A program made the translations under genes and the position numbers. Shown piece by piece: positions 1-5,089 of a DNA stretch of 5,089 nucleotides (position 1 is the stretch's first letter; each line of letters starts with the position of its first letter). Where the stretch lies: NCBI GenBank assembly GCA_905236265.1, contig CAJOOV010000260.1:1-5089 (forward strand). The letters run 5' to 3'. The stretch is from an uncultured Oscillospiraceae bacterium (GTDB taxonomy: Bacteria; Bacillota; Clostridia; Oscillospirales; Oscillospiraceae). The notes beneath the pieces are model-generated. The model was given only the letters and a program-made list of their open reading frames with translations, was not told the DNA's origin and ran no database searches.

Positions 1-3000
1 ACCCTGTCCAACGGCATGAAGCTTGTGAGCGTGGCGCCGGTTGAAGAGATCAATGCCCCGTGGAGCCGCCTGATGCGGGCAGTGACGCTGATTGCGGCGG
101 CGGTAGTGGTGTTTTATGTCATTCTTGTGTTCTTCCTCATGCGGGCGATTACCCGTCCTCTGGCTCAGCTCACCGATGCCTCCCGCCGCCTTGCCAATGC
201 GGAGTACGATGTGGATTTGAACTACCGCGGCAAAAACGAAATCGGCACCCTGACCAACTCCTTCAGCCGGATGCGGGACCAGCTCAGAAGCTATATCAAT
301 GACCTGAATCATCAGATCTATCACGACAGACTCACCGACCTGCCCAACATGCGCCATTTCTTCACCCTCGCTCAGGCGGAGCGCAGACGGCTGGAGGACG
401 AGGACAGAGCGTCCGTGATGGTGTATTTCAATATCATCGGACTGGGGCAGTATAACCGCCAGAACGGCTTTGACAAGGGGGACAGCCGTGTTGCGGCATT
501 TGCCCGTATTCTGGTGCAGCAGTTCGGAAAGCACCGGGTGTGCCGCTACAGCGGAGATCAGTTCATCGCAGTGACGGAGGAGGCCAAGGCAGAGGAGGAG
601 ATTCAGGCTGTTCTGGACGCCTGCCAGCAGGCCACGGACGGTGAGCTGGTAAACGTGCGGGTGGGTGTTTACCCCAACAGTCTGGAGGATGCGGACATCA
701 ATGTGGCCTGCGACCGTGCCAAGTACGCAGGGGATTTGAAGAAGGGGGAACGTGCCTCCAGCGTCACATGGTACGACCAGCGTATGCTGAAGCGAGAGGA
801 CATCTCCCGGCATATCATCAACAATCTGGACAAGGCGCTGGACGAGGGCTGGGTTCGTGTGTATTACCAGCCGATCATCCGTGCCGCAGACGGCAAGGTC
901 TGCGACGAGGAGGCGCTGGCACGGTGGATTGACCCGGCGCTGGGCTTCCTCTCCCCGGCGGACTTTATCCCTGCGCTGGAATCCTCCAAGCTGATCTACA
1001 AGCTGGATCTGTATGTGCTGGAGAAGGTGCTGGAAAAGCTGAAGCAGCAGGAGGAGGCAGGGTTTTATCTGGTGCCCCAGTCCGTGAACCTCTCCCGTAT
1101 GGACTTTGAGAGCTGTGACATTGTGGAGGAGATTCGCCGCCGGGTGGATGCTGCAGGGGTAGCGCACTCCATGATTACCGTGGAGATCACAGAGAGCGTC
1201 ATCGGCGGGGACTTTGACTTTATGAAGGAGCAGGTAGCCCGCTTTCAGACGCTGGGTTTCCCGGTGTGGATGGACGACTTTGGCAGCGGCTACTCCTCTC
1301 TGGATGTGCTGCAGCAGATTCACTTTGACCTGATAAAGTTCGACATGCGCTTTATGGAGCGCTTTGAGGTGGGGGACGAGAGCAGGATCATCCTCACCGA
1401 GCTGATGAAAATGGCAATCAGTCTGGGCACGGAGACTGTCTGCGAGGGCGTGGAGCGGCAGGAGCAGGTGGACTTCCTGCGGGAAATCGGCTGCACCAAG
1501 ATTCAGGGCTACTTCTATGGTACGCCCCTGCCCTTTGATTGGACGACAACGCAGCCGGACAAGAGCGGGAAGCTGGCCTACGAAAACCCGGAGGAGTCGG
1601 AGTATTACGCCTCCATCGGACGCATCAACCTCTACGACATCTCCACCTTCTCCAGCGAGAACGACGATTCCCTGTCTCAGTATTTCAACACCCTGCCCAT
1701 GTGCATCATTGAGGCCAACGGGACGAAGCTGCGCTTCAACCGCTGCAACCGCTCCTACCGTGACTTTATGCAGCGCACCATGGGTATGGAGTACAGCGCA
1801 GAGGAGTTTGACGGTGCCGACCCCCGCGCCTCCAAGGTGGGGGCGCTGTTCATCAAGACGGTGATCCAGTGCGCCAGAGACGGCAACCGTATCATCATAG
1901 ACGAGAGGGTAGGGGAGGACACGGTGGTTCACACCCTCATCCGCCGGGTGGCCGTCAATCCGGTGACAGGCGCTGCGGCGATTGCTGTGGCCATTCTTGC
2001 CGTCAGCCGGGATATGGTTCCCTCCGGAGGGGGAGGACAGGGCAGCGATGCACAGGGGGAGGACAGACCCCAGTATGTGACCCAGGAGGTCTCAAAGGTG
2101 ACGGAGCTGCAGAACACCATTATCTCTCTGGTGGACAATATGCCCTGTATCACCTTCAGCAAACACGCCGAAACCGGCGTGTATCTGGCATGCAATCAGG
2201 CATTTGCCCAGTTTGCCCACAGGGACAGCCCGGCAGAGGTGATTGGACTGATCGACAGCGAGATCTTCGATGAGGAGACGGCAGCCCGTGTCCGGCAGGA
2301 TGACCAGATTGCCCTGACCATGGACAAGCCCTATGTGTTCTTTGAGGAGGTTTTGGATGCCGGAAGAAACCTGTGCCAGTTCCAGACGACGAAAATGAGG
2401 TACATCGACTTCGCCGGGCGGCTGTGCATCATGGGGATGTGTCAGGATGTGACGGACATGCTGCGTATACAGCAGGAGCACGCCGCCACAACGGAGGCAT
2501 GGAAGCAGGCACGCAGCAGCGCTACCATCTACACCCATATCGCTCAGGCGCTGGCACGGGGCACCACTGACCTGTACTATGTCAATGTGGAAACGGATGC
2601 CTTCATTGAGTACCATACCGACGACACACTGGGGGTGCTCACCCACGCACGGCAGGGAACGGATTTCTTTGAGGGCTGCGAGCGGGACGCAAAACGGTTT
2701 GTCCACCCGGAGGATCAGGCGGCCTTTGTGCAGGCGATGAACCGGGACTTCCTGAATGATGCCCTGAACCAGTCCAAGGTATTTGAACTGATTTACCGCA
2801 GAATCAAAGGAGAGCGCACGTTCTATGTGCGCATGAGGGTGTCCCGGATTGAGGACGACAGGCGCTTTATCGTCATATCCGTCTCGGACATTGACGAGCT
2901 GATGCGCAAGCGCCGTCTGGAGGAGCGGATTCTGGAGGAGCGGATGATTTATGCCCGTCTCCATGCCATCACAGGCAACTTTATCTGCGTCTATGTGGTG

Positions 3001-3855
3001 GAGCCGGAGACGGGGGTCTACCGGGAATTCAGCGCCAGCGCCGACTATGAGAAGAACTTCGCTCAGGCGAAGGAGGGGGAGAACTTCTTCCAAACCGTCC
3101 GGGAGTCAGCTCACGAGCACAACTACCCGGAGGATATGCCCCTGTTCCTTTCTGTGTTCACGAAAGAGAACGTCATGGCTGAAATCAACCGCAGCGGTAT
3201 TTTCACCCTGACCTACCGGCTGATGATGGACGGCACCCCGGTCTATGTCCAGATGAAGGCGGCCATGGTGGAGGAGCGGGAGGGCCCCCGGCTGATTGTG
3301 GGTCTGAATGATATTGACGCTCAGGTTCGTCAGGAGCAGGAGACCGGGCGGCGGCTGGCACAGGCACGGACGCAGGCGAATAAAGATGCCCTGACCGGGG
3401 TGAAAAACAGGCGTGCCTATCTTGAGACGGAGGAGATGATGAACCGCAGGATTGCGGAGGATACGCAGGAGCCCTTCTCCATCGTCATGCTGGACGTGAA
3501 CGATCTGAAACAGACCAACGACAACTTCGGCCATCAGGCGGGAGACCAGCTCCTGCGCAATGCCTGCAAATTCATCTGCACCACCTTCCAGCACAGTCCG
3601 GTCTTCCGGGTGGGCGGGGATGAATTTGCCGTCATCTCTCAGGGCTCCGACTACCAGCGCATTGAAGCGCTGGTGGAGCAGGTCAGCGCCCATAATCTGG
3701 AGGCCATTGAGAGCGGTGGAATTGTGATTGCCTGCGGCATGGCAAAATATGAGAACGGTATGCAGGTCAACCATGTGTTTGAGCGGGCAGATCAGCGGAT
3801 GTATGAGAACAAGAGTATGCTCAAGGAGCGGAAGGAGCAGAAGAAAAAGGGCTGA
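1..3855 (+). CDS. Membrane-anchored c-di-GMP phosphodiesterase/diguanylate cyclase: HAMP-GGDEF(degenerate)-EAL-PAS array-GGDEF, 5' partial
   Basis: Predicted to make and break down the second messenger cyclic di-GMP at the inner face of the membrane. The frame is open to base 1. The first Met (base 16) has no Shine-Dalgarno sequence, and the residues around it (LSNGMKLVSVAPVEEI) resemble the end of a Cache sensor, so the true start is upstream. Numbering from that Met: transmembrane helix about 23-42; HAMP 42-98 (RPLAQL, NEIGTL); degenerate GGDEF 102-251, with SGDQF at 179-183 and Asn139 where a metal-binding Asp is expected; EAL 259-511. The EAL domain keeps E299-A-L, N358 (VNLS), E390 (EITES), D420-D421 (DDFGSGYSSL), K441 (IKFD), EGVE at 477-480 and Q497 (IQGY), so phosphodiesterase activity is likely. 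PAS-like regions follow at about 551-666, 696-817, 841-966 and 979-1106, joined by charged, probably helical linkers. The final GGDEF (1120-1274) has DALTGVKNRR, D1160, N1168, D1177 and GGDEF at 1200-1204, so cyclase activity is likely. Neither GGDEF has an RxxD inhibitory site. Ligands of the sensor and PAS domains are unknown. The gene ends with TGA and a Lys/Glu-rich tail. Confidence 0.95.
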   Translation, partial: TLSNGMKLVSVAPVEEINAPWSRLMRAVTLIAAAVVVFYVILVFFLMRAITRPLAQLTDASRRLANAEYDVDLNYRGKNEIGTLTNSFSRMRDQLRSYINDLNHQIYHDRLTDLPNMRHFFTLAQAERRRLEDEDRASVMVYFNIIGLGQYNRQNGFDKGDSRVAAFARILVQQFGKHRVCRYSGDQFIAVTEEAKAEEEIQAVLDACQQATDGELVNVRVGVYPNSLEDADINVACDRAKYAGDLKKGERASSVTWYDQRMLKREDISRHIINNLDKALDEGWVRVYYQPIIRAADGKVCDEEALARWIDPALGFLSPADFIPALESSKLIYKLDLYVLEKVLEKLKQQEEAGFYLVPQSVNLSRMDFESCDIVEEIRRRVDAAGVAHSMITVEITESVIGGDFDFMKEQVARFQTLGFPVWMDDFGSGYSSLDVLQQIHFDLIKFDMRFMERFEVGDESRIILTELMKMAISLGTETVCEGVERQEQVDFLREIGCTKIQGYFYGTPLPFDWTTTQPDKSGKLAYENPEESEYYASIGRINLYDISTFSSENDDSLSQYFNTLPMCIIEANGTKLRFNRCNRSYRDFMQRTMGMEYSAEEFDGADPRASKVGALFIKTVIQCARDGNRIIIDERVGEDTVVHTLIRRVAVNPVTGAAAIAVAILAVSRDMVPSGGGGQGSDAQGEDRPQYVTQEVSKVTELQNTIISLVDNMPCITFSKHAETGVYLACNQAFAQFAHRDSPAEVIGLIDSEIFDEETAARVRQDDQIALTMDKPYVFFEEVLDAGRNLCQFQTTKMRYIDFAGRLCIMGMCQDVTDMLRIQQEHAATTEAWKQARSSATIYTHIAQALARGTTDLYYVNVETDAFIEYHTDDTLGVLTHARQGTDFFEGCERDAKRFVHPEDQAAFVQAMNRDFLNDALNQSKVFELIYRRIKGERTFYVRMRVSRIEDDRRFIVISVSDIDELMRKRRLEERILEERMIYARLHAITGNFICVYVVEPETGVYREFSASADYEKNFAQAKEGENFFQTVRESAHEHNYPEDMPLFLSVFTKENVMAEINRSGIFTLTYRLMMDGTPVYVQMKAAMVEEREGPRLIVGLNDIDAQVRQEQETGRRLAQARTQANKDALTGVKNRRAYLETEEMMNRRIAEDTQEPFSIVMLDVNDLKQTNDNFGHQAGDQLLRNACKFICTTFQHSPVFRVGGDEFAVISQGSDYQRIEALVEQVSAHNLEAIESGGIVIACGMAKYENGMQVNHVFERADQRMYENKSMLKERKEQKKKG

Positions 3856-3876
3856 TGGTACAGCCCACGGAGATAC

Positions 3877-3908
3877 AAAAACGCCTGACCAAAAGGTCAG
3901 GCGTTTCT
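3877..3908. terminator. Bidirectional rho-independent terminator between convergent genes
   Basis: A perfect 12-base-pair inverted repeat (AAACGCCTGACC at 3879-3890 and GGTCAGGCGTTT at 3895-3906) encloses an AAAA loop. It lies 21 bases or more after the TGA of the plus-strand gene and just beyond the TAA of the minus-strand gene, where a shared terminator is expected. Read on the minus strand, the GC-rich stem runs into TTTTT (complement of 3877-3881), a good intrinsic signal. Read on the plus strand it is followed only by TTTCTC, so termination in that direction may be weaker. Use by both transcripts is inferred from position and structure. Confidence 0.88.
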
Positions 3909-3929
3909 CACTGCCCCATTGCACTGGAT

Positions 3930-5089
3930 TTATCCGGGAACCTTTACGCTGAGATTGCTGAAGGCGGCCTGACAGCCATCGGCAAAGAGCGCCAAATGCG
4001 CCCCGTCAATGGAGTGGGTAATGCGGGAGCTGAGGGCTTTCGTGTCGTCGATATACAGCACGACAATCTCGTTTTCACACACCAGCTTGACATGATGCAC
4101 CTCAGCGGAGGCGAAGTCAAAGCGGGTGAGTGCGGCGGGGTCATACTGCTGAATCTCCGTGATCTCATAGCCCTCATAGTGGAGGAGATTCCGGCCTGCG
4201 TCCAGACACAGGGCAGTATAGGCAGGGTCGCCCTCGCTGCCGCCAAAGGCAAACCCGGCACAGCCGTCCTCGTCCAGCGTCACATCACATTCCAGCGTCA
4301 TCGTGGCGGGACGAGTGCCCAGATCCACAAGGGCGTAAGCGCCCGGCTGGGCGGAGAGGGAGAGCTTTCCCTCCTGCGTATCCACGTCCCCCTCCTCGGC
4401 GGAGAGGGAGAGTGGCTTCTCCACGGTGAAGTAATCGTCAAAGGAGTCCGGCGCCTTCACGCCAAGGGTTCCGTCCTCATGGCGGACAAGCTGGTGTACC
4501 AGCACATTGCCTGCCCACTGATAGACGCCGGAATCCGCACTCAGCCCCGACCGGCCGATCCAGCCGCAGAGATAATCCGAGCCGTTGAACCGGGCGGTTT
4601 TTGCCGCATAGAAGATAAAGCCGTTGCCTCCGGTCATGCCCATACCGTCCAGAATGTTGTCCTCAGGGGCGGTAAAGGGGCCGTTCATGGACTCGCCTAT
4701 GGCATAGTAGGTGACACAGTCCCAGCTATAGGTGAGATACCAGGTATCCTCTATGCAAAACAGGTCGGGACATTCCAGCATGTACTGTGCGTGGGGGGCA
4801 TAGACCGGCCCCTCCATCTCCCACTCCTTCAGGTCAGGGGAGGTATACTTGAGCACCACGCCCCCCATTGCGTTCTCACGGGCGGCAATCAGCAGCCAGT
4901 AGCACTGCTCTTCCTCCACCCAGAACACCTCAGGGTCACGAAAATCGTCCTTGGAATAGCCCTCCGGGGCGAAGAAGACAACCTCCTCGTCCTTGACCCA
5001 GTTCTCCCGGTCAGTGCTGGTGGCGTGCATGACGCATTCCTTGCCGTTGCCGCCGTTGCCGGTGTCGTTGTGACCGGTGTAGAAGAGAT
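3930..5089 (-). CDS. Glycoside hydrolase family 32 protein (beta-fructosidase type), 5' partial
   Basis: Likely hydrolyses beta-fructosidic bonds in sucrose, sucrose phosphate or fructans, releasing fructose; the exact substrate cannot be read here. The frame runs on past the Met at 5030-5028 to the window edge, giving LFYTGHNDTGNGG before it. That matches the conserved GH32 stretch leading to the A-T-S-x-D segment, so this Met is internal despite a weak AAGGAA about 8 bases ahead of it. Numbering from it: FRDPEVFW holds the RDP motif at 31-33 (transition-state stabiliser in the family), and LECPDLF holds the EC motif, with the acid/base Glu at 86. FYAAKT (140-145) and GWIG (156-159) are further propeller landmarks. 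About 235-366 looks like the C-terminal beta-sandwich module, including the EIVVLYIDD...SSRIT stretch typical of GH32 C-termini. The catalytic nucleophile Asp (WMNDPNG-type motif) and any signal peptide would lie upstream and are not visible, so activity and location are open. The sequence WAGNVLVHQL at 172-181 replaces the more usual W-G-lsl-PREL form, which suggests a divergent subgroup. The gene ends in TAA and converges on the c-di-GMP gene. Confidence 0.93.
   Translation of the reverse strand, partial: LFYTGHNDTGNGGNGKECVMHATSTDRENWVKDEEVVFFAPEGYSKDDFRDPEVFWVEEEQCYWLLIAARENAMGGVVLKYTSPDLKEWEMEGPVYAPHAQYMLECPDLFCIEDTWYLTYSWDCVTYYAIGESMNGPFTAPEDNILDGMGMTGGNGFIFYAAKTARFNGSDYLCGWIGRSGLSADSGVYQWAGNVLVHQLVRHEDGTLGVKAPDSFDDYFTVEKPLSLSAEEGDVDTQEGKLSLSAQPGAYALVDLGTRPATMTLECDVTLDEDGCAGFAFGGSEGDPAYTALCLDAGRNLLHYEGYEITEIQQYDPAALTRFDFASAEVHHVKLVCENEIVVLYIDDTKALSSRITHSIDGAHLALFADGCQAAFSNLSVKVPG
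4350..4412. repeat. 15-bp direct repeat, in-frame within the GH32 linker
   Basis: The 15-mer GGCGGAGAGGGAGAG occurs exactly at 4350-4364 and again at 4398-4412, a 48-base offset that keeps the reading frame. On the minus strand it encodes LSLSA twice (residues 207-211 and 223-227), 16 residues apart, at the junction between the catalytic propeller and the C-terminal beta-sandwich. It may be the trace of a small in-frame duplication or simply two similar beta strands; the residues between the copies do not repeat clearly. Confidence 0.55.

Noticed and set aside
16..18. ATG at 16 as the start of the c-di-GMP gene.
   Set aside because: There is no ribosome binding site, and it falls inside a Cache-like C-terminal stretch; the frame is open upstream to base 1.
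2163..2182. Perfect 8-base-pair hairpin (ACACGCCG / CGGCGTGT, loop AAAC).
   Set aside because: It lies inside a PAS coding region, has no T-run and has no neighbouring gene boundary, so a terminator or regulatory role is not supported.
2092..3924. Long antisense open frames opposite the c-di-GMP gene (333 and 272 codons, in the same frame, separated by a short gap).
   Set aside because: The plus-strand frame has clear domain conservation throughout, the antisense products show no recognisable domain, and one would begin beyond the terminator hairpin. They are best explained as shadows of GC-rich codon use.
5028..5030. Met with an AAGGAA about 8 bases ahead as the start of the GH32 gene.
   Set aside because: The frame stays open to the window edge and the upstream residues LFYTGHN are typical GH32 sequence, so this is an internal Met.
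1..5089. A functional system joining the c-di-GMP protein and the GH32 enzyme.
   Set aside because: The genes converge on opposite strands, share a terminator and not a promoter, and no shared regulatory site is visible; adjacency alone is not evidence.

Overview
The window holds two large genes facing each other (convergent), each cut off by a window edge, with a 74-base gap between their stop codons that contains one strong hairpin terminator. No RNA gene, insertion sequence, CRISPR array, phage gene or complete promoter is visible. The DNA is clearly GC-rich. A Cache/HAMP-type sensor with GGDEF, EAL and several PAS domains, next to a family 32 glycoside hydrolase, fits a GC-rich member of the Clostridia, perhaps a gut Oscillospiraceae/Ruminococcaceae-like bacterium. 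That placement is an inference from protein style and not a demonstrated assignment.

Positions 1-3855 (+) encode the C-terminal 1284 residues or so of a membrane-bound cyclic-di-GMP turnover protein. Its order is: end of an extracytoplasmic sensor, transmembrane helix, HAMP, degenerate GGDEF, EAL with all expected catalytic residues, four PAS-like domains, and a second GGDEF with an intact active site. One polypeptide therefore carries a predicted phosphodiesterase near the membrane and a predicted diguanylate cyclase at the far C-terminus, separated by a PAS array. The usual PAS-GGDEF-EAL order is not followed.

Positions 3856-3929 are intergenic. A perfect 12-base-pair stem with an AAAA loop sits there and can serve both converging transcripts. 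It has a better T-run on the minus-strand side.

Positions 3930-5089 (-) encode most of a GH32 enzyme (beta-fructosidase/sucrose-fructan hydrolase type). The RDP and EC motifs are present. The N-terminal part with the catalytic nucleophile lies outside the window. The two genes are on opposite strands and share no operon, so nothing here shows that they work together. I see no evidence for a wholly new system. The most interesting item is the domain arrangement of the c-di-GMP protein.
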